From NCBI GenBank assembly GCA_019419895.1, contig JAHZIE010000015.1, forward strand, positions 28,931 through 45,992: a DNA stretch of 17,062 nucleotides. Direction: 5' to 3'. Source of the DNA: Clostridiales bacterium. GTDB lineage: Bacteria; Bacillota; Clostridia; Oscillospirales; Acutalibacteraceae. Positions 1-7,891 of this stretch are shown here, piece by piece. The stretch's first letter is position 1; each line of letters begins with the position of its first letter. A model generated the notes under the pieces. That model was not told where the DNA came from, searched no databases, and saw nothing but the letters and a program-made list of their open reading frames with translations. Made by a program: the position numbers and the translations under genes.

Positions 1-2
1 GC

Positions 3-386
3 ATCCTTTCCCACTTCCGTCAGTTAGCCGATGAAGGCGCTGGAGTTCTTCTCATCACCCATGAGCTTGAGTCAGCCCTTTCCATCGCCGACCGTGTGGT
101 GGTACTCTACGCAGGCGAAACGGTGGAAGAAGCCGCTCCCTGTGATTTTACTTCCAAGCATCTAAGGCATCCCTATACCAAAGCCCTCTGGAACGCCATG
201 CCTCAGAATGGGTTTCTCCCCATCCCGGGGGCACAGCCCCGCGCCTCAGAGATCACAGAGGGCTGCCTGTTTGCCCCCCGGTGCTCCCGTTGCCTGCCGG
301 AATGCACGGCGGGCGTTATTCCTTACTTATCAACCGGCTCTGGCCGCGTGCGGTGCCTGCGGTGGAAGGAAGGCGGCGTACAATGA
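3..386 (+). CDS. Oligopeptide/nickel-type ABC importer ATPase, C-terminal part (OppD/NikD-like)
   Basis: This is the 3' end of an ABC ATPase gene; the reading frame is open from base 3, so the start lies outside the window. The visible part begins after the Walker B motif and contains the H-loop (LLITHELESAL, near bases 45-77). It then carries the C-terminal extension typical of peptide and nickel importers: HPYTKALWNAMP, IPGAQP and a cysteine cluster of the form GCLFAPRCSRCLPEC. That extension is what separates the OppD/DppD/NikD family from other ABC ATPases. The protein would energise uptake of peptides or metal chelates from the cytoplasmic face. Its stop codon overlaps the start of the next ATPase gene (ATGA), so the two are translationally coupled partners. 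The substrate cannot be read from this fragment. Family assignment is secure; the choice between peptide and metal is not. Confidence 0.93.
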   Translation: MLSHFRQLADEGAGVLLITHELESALSIADRVVVLYAGETVEEAAPCDFTSKHLRHPYTKALWNAMPQNGFLPIPGAQPRASEITEGCLFAPRCSRCLPECTAGVIPYLSTGSGRVRCLRWKEGGVQ

Positions 387-988
387 TCCTTGAAGCAAAG
401 GAACTCTGTTTCAGTTACCGTAAAGGGGACAGACAGGATATTCTCAAAAATTTCAGCCTTACCCTCCATCCGGGAGAGCGCGTGGGCCTTTCCGCTCCCA
501 GCGGCATGGGAAAAACCACCCTGTGCCGGCTGCTTGCCGGCTATGAACGCCCAGACAGTGGCCAAATTCTTCTGGATGGAAAACCGATTTCCTTCTACCG
601 GGGATTTTGCCCGGTACAAATGATCTGGCAGCATCCGGAACTTGCCGTCGATCCCCTCCTCCCTCTTGGGAAAACCCTCTGTGAGGCGGGTCCCATAGAT
701 GAAAGAATCCTAACGGCCTTACATATCGATCCTTCCTGGTTCGCCCGGTACCCCTCCGAGCTCTCAGGCGGAGAATTGCAGCGGTTCTGTATCGCCCGGG
801 CCCTACGGCCCCGTCTGCAATTTCTTCTCTGCGACGAAATCACCGCCATGCTGGATTTAATTACACAGGCTCAAATCTGGCAGCTTCTCCTCGAGGAATC
901 AAAAAATAGAAGCTTTGGGATGCTTGTGGTCAGCCATCATAAAGAATTGCTGAAAAAGGTCTGCACACGAATAGAACCGCTTTCTTAA
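383..988 (+). CDS. ABC importer ATPase, short DppF/NikE-like partner
   Basis: A 201-residue ATPase starting at the ATG that overlaps the preceding stop codon. In order: a Walker A variant APSGMGKTT (residues 38-46, with alanine in place of the usual first glycine), Q-loop WQH (82-84), signature LSGGELQ (127-133), Walker B ending LLCDE (148-152) with catalytic Glu152, and H-loop His185 in VVSHH. It is the second nucleotide-binding subunit of a peptide or nickel-type importer, pairing with the upstream subunit. DppF/OppF proteins usually run to about 300 residues and end with the same cysteine-rich extension as OppD. This one stops about 15 residues after the H-loop, which resembles NikE-type short subunits. 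The stop lies only 4 bases from the convergent pseudogene stop and no terminator hairpin is visible. A longer in-frame start at 281 lies inside the upstream gene and is not credible. Confidence 0.93.
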   Translation: MILEAKELCFSYRKGDRQDILKNFSLTLHPGERVGLSAPSGMGKTTLCRLLAGYERPDSGQILLDGKPISFYRGFCPVQMIWQHPELAVDPLLPLGKTLCEAGPIDERILTALHIDPSWFARYPSELSGGELQRFCIARALRPRLQFLLCDEITAMLDLITQAQIWQLLLEESKNRSFGMLVVSHHKELLKKVCTRIEPLS

Positions 989-992
989 AAAT

Positions 993-1728
993 TTATTCTC
1001 CAATACAGGAACCCGCATTCAAAGTCCTTGGAAACCCGATAAAGGGCAGACACTGTGTTACGGCGTCAATCAGCATTTCACGGCTGTTTCCCATTCTAAG
1101 ATTTGCCTGGGCACGCGCCTTTGCCTCACATCCATCCAGGCAACAAATAGCGCAAAATGTAATCAGTTCTCTCATCTGTAAATCCACCGCGCCCCTCGTA
1201 TAAAAGTCCCCAAAGCAGTGTGCTGACAAGTAATCCTGAATATGCCTCATTCTCTAGGAGCCGAAGCGCGCATAGATTCAATTAGTTCCTTGCCAAATAG
1301 TTGCTGCTGAACAGCCAGTCCTTTTTCAAATCTGGATCCTCTGTGACGGTAGACTGGCTTTTTAGGGAACACACAATATTAGATGCCTCAAAGGCTCTGT
1401 TCACCTCGTCCAGTGCGCGCCCTGCCCTCTCCAGACCTATATACGGCGCGCATTGATAGATAGTTTCCTTAATTTTCTCCAGTGCGGCTCCCATATCCAA
1501 AGCTGAAATTGTGTATTCATACAGCGGCCTGAGGTTCTGCGTTGCTGTCAGAGCAGTAAGGGAAATAAGCGCTTTCTGCTTATTTTCCAATACGCCATAG
1601 GGAAGGATATCGCTGCACAGAAAATTCTCTGCGATTTCCTGAAATTCTCCGTCAAGCCCATCAGAGAATCGGGACATTCCCCGAAACCATATTTTTTTGT
1701 ATTCTTCCGTGGTTTCTTTCCGATTCAT
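993..1728 (-). pseudogene. Two-domain carboxymuconolactone decarboxylase-like gene, broken by two frameshifts
   Basis: Three successive minus-strand frames together give one protein of about 240 residues with two CMD (AhpD-like) domains. Frame one runs from ATG 1728 (AAAGGTGG ribosome site just upstream) to a stop at 1282 and holds the N-terminal CMD domain (ALISLTALTAT, YQCAPYIGLERAGRALDEV). Near 1330 the sense moves to a second frame reading GLAVQQQLFGKELIESMRAS, the expected linker, which hits TGA at 1247-1249. That TGA overlaps an ATG at 1250 opening frame three, which carries the second CMD domain (GDFYTRGAVDL, MRELITFCAICCLDGCEAKA, QCLPFIGFPRTLNA). Both shifts correspond to one missing base. 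Intact relatives are usually small thiol- or lactone-type enzymes of uncertain substrate. Decay is the simplest reading. Sequencing error, or -1 slippage at GAAAAAG plus restart at ATGA, are alternatives. Confidence 0.82.
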
Positions 1729-1881
1729 AATAAACCACCTTTCTAATATTGCTGATCTTCTCTCCCCTTGCGGGATAGTTTTACAAAAAAACTGTCGGCT
1801 TTATTTTCCTTGCTACTCCTTTTTCTACAATGCCGCATCGTTTATTTTATCATATTTTTTAGTCACATATATTTTAAATAT

Positions 1882-2046
1882 CTAATTTAGCTTACGGGAA
1901 TACCATTCTATGAAGGACTGTCGCTCATTCATTCTGTACGCCTGATAGGAATACCGACAGTCTGTGTCATTTCTCAAAAATAAAAGTCCAGGAATCCAAA
2001 AGTTTTTGCCTAAAAGCCTGAAATCTGGGGATCGCCAGAGTTTCAT
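1882..2046 (-). CDS. Possible 54-residue small ORF of unknown function
   Basis: An open frame on the minus strand begins with ATG at 2046 and ends at TAG 1882-1884. It has a weak purine-rich stretch (TAGGGG) about ten bases upstream of the ATG. The product would be basic and aromatic-rich (includes MKLWRSPDFRLLGKNFW and QSFIEWYSRKLN). The same frame is open upstream (to 2310) apart from one TAA at 2053, so this may be the tail of a decayed longer reading frame rather than a living small gene. A short echo (SPDFR) occurs on both sides of that stop. I recognise no family. It sits upstream of the broken CMD gene on the same strand. Low confidence that it is translated. Confidence 0.2.
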   Translation of the reverse strand: MKLWRSPDFRLLGKNFWIPGLLFLRNDTDCRYSYQAYRMNERQSFIEWYSRKLN

Positions 2047-2182
2047 GGTATCTTAGCCCCTATCATACCTGGAATGTTTTCGAAAATCAGGGGAGGCAAG
2101 GGCAGTCCTCCAATCTACCCTCATATATTTTCTTTCATTTTCTTCCGGTGGGAACCCACGAGGGAATTGCTTTTTAATGAAC

Positions 2183-2230
2183 AAAATGCTCTGAGGCTGC
2201 TTTCCCAGCATTCTCAGAGCATTTTTCATA
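2183..2230. terminator. Bidirectional Rho-independent terminator
   Basis: A perfect 13-bp inverted repeat: AAAATGCTCTGAG at 2183-2195 and its complement at 2213-2225, with a 17-base loop. The plus strand continues into a T5 run. The minus strand ends in ATTTTG then TTCATTAAAAA. It lies about 130 bases beyond the stop of the minus-strand DUF1835 gene and most likely ends the four-gene exporter operon. The remaining DNA between 1729 and 2355 holds no other feature that I can support beyond the weak small ORF and the ribosome site of the CMD pseudogene. Confidence 0.75.
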
Positions 2231-2355
2231 CTTAATCGTTGTACAGATAACAAAAAGTACGGGAGAACATCCAAATATGGCAAAAGAACGAATTGGGAGG
2301 GGCCCTGCAAGCATCCGGCGGTTCACTCCTTCTTTCCCCTGGAAAGCTGAAATTC

Positions 2356-3288
2356 CTATTTTCCGGCTTTGGAGATCACAGAACCATAAAAGCCTTTGTT
2401 TTTCTGACCAATCACCTTCAGCTCACCGGAAGAAATCATCAGACGGATCCGTTCGGCCACCAGCCAGTCTCCAATCCCAAACTGATAGAACCCGAGGACA
2501 CGACCGATCAGCTGCCCGACTGTACACGACTCCTCCGGGAAAAGCCGGCGGATAAAGGAATCATAAAAATCCTGTTCCACACTGAAAACCCGGCCCCCTA
2601 TTACGGCGCGCAGTGGGGCGTTTTCCCGTTGCAGCGTCCGCCATTTTCCTGAAAGCATCCTCAATTCCGTTTTGGAAAGGGGCCGTTCCCCCGCAAGAAA
2701 TTGTCCAAAATCCTCCGGCGGTATCTCTCCCCAGCCGCTATATTCCAAAATGGTATTTCCCGTCTTTTCCTCCCACAAGGGAAGAGGGACAAGGGATACC
2801 CGGCAGTCCGCCGTCAATAAAACGTCAGCCGCAAACAGAGTTCCACACGCCCCCTCCGGGGAAAAATCTGTCCAAATACGCACCGATTCCCCCATATCAG
2901 CACGCTGACGGAGTTTTTCCAAATCGGCGAGACAGCCGTCCCAATAATTTTGAACGGTTGCCTCCTCTTCCTCTTCTCCCCATGGGCTGGCCGACAGCCA
3001 CTGCCGGATAAGCTCCCACCTCGGACCATTCCTCTCCAAAGGCGCCTGGATATCCCCTGTCGAGAATCCAAAAGACAGCCCTACCACATCTTCACTGTTT
3101 CCTCCAATGGGGACCGCTTCCTTCATCCGCTGTTCCTGTTCCCTTTTGGCCTGAATCAACGCCTTTTTCTTTTCTTTCCGATTGCCGCCAGCCACAATAA
3201 CGCCAATGGCACTCGCCGAACCTTCTCCACAATGCTGTGCGCAACGTAAGCTTCCCTTAACGGAATCACTGAAACAAACCTCCAACAT
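2356..3288 (-). CDS. DUF1835/DUF3658-like protein of unknown function
   Basis: A 310-residue soluble protein. The N-terminus, MLEVCFSDSVKGSLRCAQH, matches the pattern I associate with DUF1835, in which a short beta strand and a D/S-K/A-G-S-L motif open the domain. The middle is rich in Trp and acidic residues (ASPWGEEEEEA; SGWGEIPPEDFGQFLAG). The C-terminal third, with SFIRRLFP, GQLIGRVLGF and WLVAERIRLMISSGELKVIG, looks like the helical DUF3658-type tail that usually accompanies it. The function of these families is unknown. The start at 3288 is chosen because AAAGGGA lies about 11 bases upstream and the conserved block begins there; an in-frame GTG at 3342 has no good ribosome site. It is the last gene of the exporter operon, 75 bases after the second permease, and may be co-transcribed without being part of the transporter. 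Confidence 0.75.
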   Translation of the reverse strand: MLEVCFSDSVKGSLRCAQHCGEGSASAIGVIVAGGNRKEKKKALIQAKREQEQRMKEAVPIGGNSEDVVGLSFGFSTGDIQAPLERNGPRWELIRQWLSASPWGEEEEEATVQNYWDGCLADLEKLRQRADMGESVRIWTDFSPEGACGTLFAADVLLTADCRVSLVPLPLWEEKTGNTILEYSGWGEIPPEDFGQFLAGERPLSKTELRMLSGKWRTLQRENAPLRAVIGGRVFSVEQDFYDSFIRRLFPEESCTVGQLIGRVLGFYQFGIGDWLVAERIRLMISSGELKVIGQKNKGFYGSVISKAGK

Positions 3289-3363
3289 TCTTATCAATCC
3301 CTTTCTGATCGGTATGTCCTTCCTTTTTACAGGAGAACCCACTGGGTGTATCCTTTTTTGCCT

Positions 3364-4725
3364 TTACCTGCCGCGCATCATACGGAAAAGCTTAGATGGG
3401 GTGGGAGGATTTCCTTTATACAGGGCCATCATCTGATACACCTTTCCGGCCAGATAGAGGAGGATCAGGGAAGACGCTGCTACAATTCCCAATGAGGCAA
3501 GTCCCTGCCCCAGGGACAGCTCCCCCAAAAGCAGCCGGCTGGGCGTTACAAGAATCGCTGTAAAGGGCACCCAATCTATCCATGCCGCTGCTGACTCTTC
3601 TCCACCCATGAATCCGATGCCGCCGGCATACAGGGTGCAAAGAAAACTCACAACCAGGATTGTGGTGAACAAGACATTGGTGGAGGAAAGATCCTCCGGT
3701 TTTCCCGCGGCTGACCCTCCAATAGAGGCCAGGGAACAATAGAGCAGAAAACCGGCCAGCAGCATCAGCAGGGCGATGATCCCACCGGAAAGGGAGAATA
3801 CGCTTCCCAATCCTTCCATACTGTCAAAAAGCTGGATTAGCACCATATCCGTCTCCGGATTGATCCACTTCACTAAAGCAGTTCCAGTGGCAAAGCCCCC
3901 GACCAGCGCGGCAATCCACAGGAAAAATTGGAGTATGCTCGCCGCTACAACAGCAAAAACTTTTCCAAAAATCATGGCGCTGGGCTTGATCGCAATCAAA
4001 AAAGTATCCATAAGCTTGGAATTTTTCTCCAAAATAACGCTGTTGGCCACCCCCTGCCCATAGAAAAGAACCAGGAAATACAGAACCATAATGCAGGCAT
4101 AGGGCAAAACATAGGACAGCACCTGCTTGACAGTTTCCGCCGGTGTTTTTTCCGGGGAACCGGCACCGGTACCGTTGCCGGTTACAATCTCAGACTGCAC
4201 TGGGAGCAGCAGCTGGGAGGCTTGGTCAGCGGTCAGTCCTGATTTTTGGAGCTGGATGACTTGAAAATTCTGGTTAAAAAAGCTTTCCAATCCCTTTGTC
4301 TCAGCCTCGTCCAGCCGGGTTTCCTCCGGAAGAAGAAGATTCACACTGTATCCCGTTTTATCCAGATCCAACGCGAGAATCAGGCTGTTTTCCGTACTGT
4401 CCGCCAAATCACGGGCCTCATCCATAGAATCACAGCTGACATAGGAAATACTGTCATAGCCTTCCGCTCCCAGCTGATTGAGAAGGCTGAAATCCGCCTG
4501 TCCCTCGGTATGATCCACCACAAAAACCGACTGCACTGGATTCTCAGTCGCAAGCGCCTCAGAAGCCCCGCCGCCAAACCATTCCACCGCCGCCATAATC
4601 CCCGCGGGCACAAACAGAAGCAGAATGACCAGCAGCCATGTTGCTACTCTGTATCCTTTTGCGTGTATTTGGTGGGAAAAGGTAAAGGAAAATACCTTTC
4701 CCATTCCTTTCAGTTCCTTTTTCAT
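3364..4725 (-). CDS. ABC-2 type (NatB-like) permease, second subunit
   Basis: A 453-residue membrane protein with the NatB/ABC2_membrane_3 layout. There is an N-terminal cytoplasmic stretch (GKVFSFTFSHQI), one membrane span at about residues 29-50, a long extracytoplasmic domain to about 200, then a cluster of five or six spans. After the second span comes the family motif EKNSKLMDTFLIAIKPSAMIFGKV, split by the inner leaflet, where the permease is thought to contact the ATPase. Related systems export sodium, antibiotics or peptides; the substrate here is not readable. ATG 4725 has AAGGAGGGAAGATAGG immediately upstream and lies one base past the stop of the first permease, so translation is coupled. 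With the other permease it would form a heterodimer driven by the ATPase at 6033-7028. The C-terminus is basic (SKLFRMMRGR). Confidence 0.9.
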   Translation of the reverse strand: MKKELKGMGKVFSFTFSHQIHAKGYRVATWLLVILLLFVPAGIMAAVEWFGGGASEALATENPVQSVFVVDHTEGQADFSLLNQLGAEGYDSISYVSCDSMDEARDLADSTENSLILALDLDKTGYSVNLLLPEETRLDEAETKGLESFFNQNFQVIQLQKSGLTADQASQLLLPVQSEIVTGNGTGAGSPEKTPAETVKQVLSYVLPYACIMVLYFLVLFYGQGVANSVILEKNSKLMDTFLIAIKPSAMIFGKVFAVVAASILQFFLWIAALVGGFATGTALVKWINPETDMVLIQLFDSMEGLGSVFSLSGGIIALLMLLAGFLLYCSLASIGGSAAGKPEDLSSTNVLFTTILVVSFLCTLYAGGIGFMGGEESAAAWIDWVPFTAILVTPSRLLLGELSLGQGLASLGIVAASSLILLYLAGKVYQMMALYKGNPPTPSKLFRMMRGR

Positions 4726-4726
4726 C

Positions 4727-6046
4727 CTATCTTCCCTCCTTGGCCATGGATATCATCTGTCCCAGCTTTACCCTGCCGCCCTTATGCATCAAAAGGGAGC
4801 TGTATATCCTGGCGCAGAACAAGGCTAAAAGCACGATGACAGCAGCCTGGATCACCCAGGAAAGGAACAGCACCCAGAAGGAGATATTCCCCACTATATA
4901 CTGCACCGGCGCGCAAAATACGGAAAGCACTGGGCACAGGCTTGCAAAAAGCGCGACGCCGCCGCTGGCGCTTCCAGCGCTTGAAATAAAAATGGAGACC
5001 AGATACCCTGCCATAATGAGAAGGGTAACAAGGGTGGAAGCGCTTTGGATATCATCCATTGTGGAGCAGCCTGTGCCGGAAAGGCCGGCAATAATTGCAA
5101 ATGTAAAATAACCGAGAAGAAGAGAAATCAGGATAATTCCCAATGTTTCAGGTCCTATCTTCAGAGTTCCTCCGCTGATTCCCATACCGCTCATCATGCC
5201 GCTGATAGCGGACACATCCATAAACATGCCACTGACACAATAGGAAATTCCAAATCCCGCCACCAGAATTAGGAACATTCCAAAAACATAAGTCATGGCG
5301 GCCAGAATTTTTCCCACAATCAAAGCAAGGGGCTTGACGCTGACCATTAACAGCTCTACCAACTTGGATGCCTTCTCCTCCACCACGGTGCGAATGATAT
5401 AGGTAACAGAAAAAACACTCACCACAATGACCACCAGCGCGTAAACCAGCTGTATCATATACTGGACATCCCAGGAAACTCCATCCTTTTCCATGTATTC
5501 CTTCACGCCGCCTGTTTTCACTTGGAAGGAACTTGTCACAGCCGCCGCCTGTTCACTTCCAATCTGGAATTCCTCCAACTGTGCCGTCCTGACAGCCGAC
5601 GCTACCAGTGCCTGCACCTTCGCAAGCGCTTCCTCTCCCAGAGTAAGATCGTCAAGACGGTAGATTTCCGTATGGAAACCTCCTGTTTCCTCGTCTTTCA
5701 AAATCCGGATATATAGCTGGCTGTTTTCTATTTTCTCCTTATATTCCCCGGCGGAAAAATCAGCCGTCACAAATTTTGTCCCGGCAAAATAGGGCTCCCT
5801 CTCTCCCAGATCTTCCACCGGCAGGTTCAACTCCGTCTCATTAGAAAGGTATATCGTATCAATTGCCGATACACCGCCGGCTCCCGCCTCTCCGCCGGAG
5901 GCCAGTGTCATCACTGGAACACTGAGGATCGACAGGAGAAGCAGGATTACTGCCGTAACGATATTCGCCTTATTTTTGATGAACTGCCTCAGGGTAAAGG
6001 AAAACACCTTCTTTGTCCCCCGCAGGGCTCCTTTATTCAGCCTCAT
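4727..6046 (-). CDS. ABC-2 type (NatB-like) permease, first subunit
   Basis: A 439-residue membrane protein paralogous to its downstream neighbour: the N-terminal motif TKKVFSFTLRQFIKNKAN mirrors GKVFSFTFSHQI in the other permease. One span follows (about residues 29-49), then an extracytoplasmic domain of about 160 residues, then a C-terminal membrane block with EEKASKLVELLMVSVKPLAL, the conserved cytoplasmic loop of NatB-type permeases. The start is placed at 6046 because GGGAGGGG precedes that ATG at proper spacing; the longer frame from 6106 lies within the ATPase gene. The start overlaps the 3' end of the ATPase gene by 14 bases, so the two are coupled. Tandem duplication of an ancestral permease, now a heterodimeric pair, is the likely history. 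The cargo is unknown. Confidence 0.9.
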   Translation of the reverse strand: MRLNKGALRGTKKVFSFTLRQFIKNKANIVTAVILLLLSILSVPVMTLASGGEAGAGGVSAIDTIYLSNETELNLPVEDLGEREPYFAGTKFVTADFSAGEYKEKIENSQLYIRILKDEETGGFHTEIYRLDDLTLGEEALAKVQALVASAVRTAQLEEFQIGSEQAAAVTSSFQVKTGGVKEYMEKDGVSWDVQYMIQLVYALVVIVVSVFSVTYIIRTVVEEKASKLVELLMVSVKPLALIVGKILAAMTYVFGMFLILVAGFGISYCVSGMFMDVSAISGMMSGMGISGGTLKIGPETLGIILISLLLGYFTFAIIAGLSGTGCSTMDDIQSASTLVTLLIMAGYLVSIFISSAGSASGGVALFASLCPVLSVFCAPVQYIVGNISFWVLFLSWVIQAAVIVLLALFCARIYSSLLMHKGGRVKLGQMISMAKEGR

Positions 6047-7028
6047 GGCGTTCCCCTCCCACAGTCTCAACGAAAATTTCATGGAGAGAGGGCTCCCTGA
6101 GATCAAAGGTAATCACGGTGACATGATGTTCAATCAGCATTCCCAGCAATCTATTCGCCTGCTCCTCCCCCTGCACCTTCAGGCGGTATTCATTTTCCTT
6201 CTCCGTCAGAAGCTTGATCCCCGCCTGCTCAATATAAGGCTTAATATCCTGCTCTGTTTTTAAGGAAAGGTTAACCCTGCCATAGCTTTTTTTGATCTCA
6301 TTCAAATTTCCCTGAAGCACCGCGTTGGAACGGTCCAAAATAGTGATATCCGTACAGAATTCCTCCACCGTAGCCATCTGGTGACTGGACATGATAAGAT
6401 ATTTTCCCTTTGCAATTTCTTCCCTGATTATGTCCCGGAACAAATCGGTATTAACCGGATCAAGGCCCGACATGGGCTCGTCCAGAATAATCAGCTCCGG
6501 ATCGGAGATTAAGGCCGTCATAAACTGGATTTTCTGCTGGTTTCCCTTGGAAAGCTGATCGGCCAGCTTGGGCTTGGTGGCTTTACCTTTGCGGGGAGCC
6601 CCAAAGAAGCCCTCCTTTTCACCCAGCCTGGGCGTACTCTGCCTCCCCGCTGAGGGATAAAGGTATTCCTCCACCGCGAGGCGCCTCGCCCAATACCGTA
6701 TTCTCTTTTTTGCCTCCCCTTTGGACACTCCCCGCAGGCTGGCAAAATACAAAAGCTGATCCATCAAAGGATATTTGGGATATAACCCCCGCTCCTCCGC
6801 CAAATAGCCCACATTACAGACCGCGGTATCCAGGGGAGCGTTATTCCACAATACCCTGCCGCTGTCCTTCGACAGCATTCCAAGCATCATGCGGATAGTA
6901 GTCGTTTTCCCGGCCCCGTTTGTCCCCAGCAGCGCATATACCCCCGGGGCAGGCATAGAAAAACCAATATGGTTGACAACTGTTTTCTCACCATATTTTT
7001 TTGAGAGATCCTCTACCACTAAGCTCAT
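6033..7028 (-). CDS. NatA-like ABC exporter ATPase with an insertion before the signature motif
   Basis: A 331-residue ATPase: Walker A GTNGAGKTT (35-43), YLAEERGLYP at the Q-loop position (75-84, Glu as in NatA-type proteins), signature LSKGNQQ (159-165), Walker B ELIILDEP (178-185), D-loop SGLD (187-190) and H-loop His216. A C-terminal regulatory tail ends in the family phrase PSLHEIFVETVG. It powers the two permeases encoded directly downstream. Odd: about 30 residues (roughly 124-153, rich in Gly, Lys, Arg and Pro) sit between the helical subdomain and the signature, where most relatives have only a few. The frame is unbroken through it. The start at 7028 is preferred because AAGGA lies nine bases upstream; a TTG at 7034 is too close to it. 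It is the first gene of the operon, with a promoter at 7168-7196. Confidence 0.93.
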   Translation of the reverse strand: MSLVVEDLSKKYGEKTVVNHIGFSMPAPGVYALLGTNGAGKTTTIRMMLGMLSKDSGRVLWNNAPLDTAVCNVGYLAEERGLYPKYPLMDQLLYFASLRGVSKGEAKKRIRYWARRLAVEEYLYPSAGRQSTPRLGEKEGFFGAPRKGKATKPKLADQLSKGNQQKIQFMTALISDPELIILDEPMSGLDPVNTDLFRDIIREEIAKGKYLIMSSHQMATVEEFCTDITILDRSNAVLQGNLNEIKKSYGRVNLSLKTEQDIKPYIEQAGIKLLTEKENEYRLKVQGEEQANRLLGMLIEHHVTVITFDLREPSLHEIFVETVGGERHEAE

Positions 7029-7167
7029 AATCAAATTCCTTTCTTTCTTTGCGTTCTTATACTATCAACAAGCCGGAATTGACCAGACTGCATCATTTTT
7101 CCGCACGCCTTTGGATACTTTCCGGCTTCTTATATGTCTTTTTCATTCCCCCTTGTTTGCCATTCTC

Positions 7168-7196
7168 ATCTTATCAGATAGAAGCGGCAAATACAA
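7168..7196 (-). promoter_or_regulatory. SigmaA-type promoter of the ABC exporter operon
   Basis: On the minus strand, TTGTAT (7196-7191) is separated by exactly 17 bases from TAAGAT (7173-7168), leaving a leader of roughly 130 bases before the ATPase start at 7028. The -35 box sits inside AAATACAA (plus-strand reading), which is also a half-site of the inverted repeat at 7277-7299. The regulator that binds that repeat might therefore touch this promoter. This is a match to consensus only. Confidence 0.55.
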
Positions 7197-7276
7197 TGGT
7201 TATATACGGAGATTCCATATCTTCCATCTATCCATCCTTTCCATTTCCCACCCTTTTTCTGTATAAACATATTTTT

Positions 7277-7299
7277 TTGTATTTTAACATAAAATACAA
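7277..7299. promoter_or_regulatory. Perfect inverted repeat, probable operator between divergent genes
   Basis: TTGTATTTTA at 7277-7286 and TAAAATACAA at 7290-7299 form a perfect 10-bp inverted repeat around the 3-base centre ACA. It lies in the 358-base gap between the exporter operon (minus) and the XRE regulator gene (plus), 88 bases before the latter's start. The short odd spacer and AT-rich arms fit a dimeric DNA-binding site better than a terminator: there is no GC core and no T run suited to either neighbour. The rest of the gap holds the exporter promoter and nothing else I can assign. Confidence 0.6.
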
Positions 7300-7386
7300 G
7301 ATGTTTTCAAGTATTCAAGCATATATATTTGGACTATCAACGGAATTATGACGGCTACAATAGGTACATAAGGAGGGATAAAAGGA

Positions 7387-7731
7387 ATGGATGCTGAATT
7401 TATACGCAACCGGATCACACAGCTGCGGATAAAAAAGGGGGTCTCCGAATATCAGATGAGCTACGATCTGGGGCATAGCCGGGGGTATATCTACAATATT
7501 TCCTCTGGAAAGGCATTGCCGCCCATGATGGAATTTCTCTCCATCTGTGAATATTTCGGCATCACTCCCAGTGAATTTTTTGATGAATCCTCTGAAAATC
7601 CCGCCCTGCTTCAGACCGCAATCACAGAACTTGAAAAGCTGGACGAGGACGATCTGGTTCTTCTCATCAGTCTTGCCCGCCGGCTCAGCCGTCAGAAAAA
7701 AAACGCAAAAACGCGGGAGGATGAGAAATGA
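7387..7731 (+). CDS. XRE-family (Cro/CI-like) transcriptional regulator
   Basis: A 114-residue protein whose residues about 5-60 form a helix-turn-helix of the Cro/CI type: IRNRITQLRIKKGVSEYQMS, then LGHSRGYIYNISSGKALPPM as the turn and recognition helix, then FLSICEYFGITPSEFFD. The latter is the usual ending of an XRE domain. The rest is an acidic helix (LEKLDEDDLVLLISLARRL) and a basic tail, probably for dimerisation. The start at 7387 follows AAGGAGG and a second AAAGGA. It diverges from the ABC exporter operon, with an inverted repeat between them, so it is the natural candidate to control that operon and itself. Its ligand is unknown. No terminator is visible after the stop, so read-through into the SIMPL gene is possible. 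Confidence 0.9.
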   Translation: MDAEFIRNRITQLRIKKGVSEYQMSYDLGHSRGYIYNISSGKALPPMMEFLSICEYFGITPSEFFDESSENPALLQTAITELEKLDEDDLVLLISLARRLSRQKKNAKTREDEK

Positions 7732-7821
7732 CCCGCTTTCTCAGAAAAAGGTTAAGGAAAGCAGGGCGTTCCTTGCCCAGAATAAAATAATTTTGAAGAA
7801 GGATGGATATTTTTCTTCCTT

Positions 7822-7851
7822 TTGACATAATTTCATAATAGAGCATATTTG
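7822..7851 (+). promoter_or_regulatory. Weak candidate promoter for the SIMPL-domain gene
   Basis: A consensus TTGACA at 7822-7827 is followed after 18 bases by TATTTG (7846-7851), which matches only the first half of a -10 box. It lies about 40 bases before the SIMPL gene start. The perfect -35 box is the main argument. Confidence 0.3.
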
Positions 7852-7891
7852 ACAGCAAAATCGGGGAATACCAAAATGGGGAGGCATGCGT

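Noticed and set aside
2053..2310. 85-residue minus-strand ORF between the CMD pseudogene and the DUF1835 gene
   Set aside because: It runs through the bidirectional terminator at 2183-2225, has no ribosome site and no recognisable domain.
4246..4839. 197-residue plus-strand ORF opposite the two permease genes
   Set aside because: It is antisense to well-supported membrane protein genes with conserved motifs, and its translation has a composition typical of an antisense shadow.
7049..7351. Plus-strand ORFs in the exporter/regulator gap
   Set aside because: They span the exporter promoter and the operator, lack ribosome sites and show no domain.
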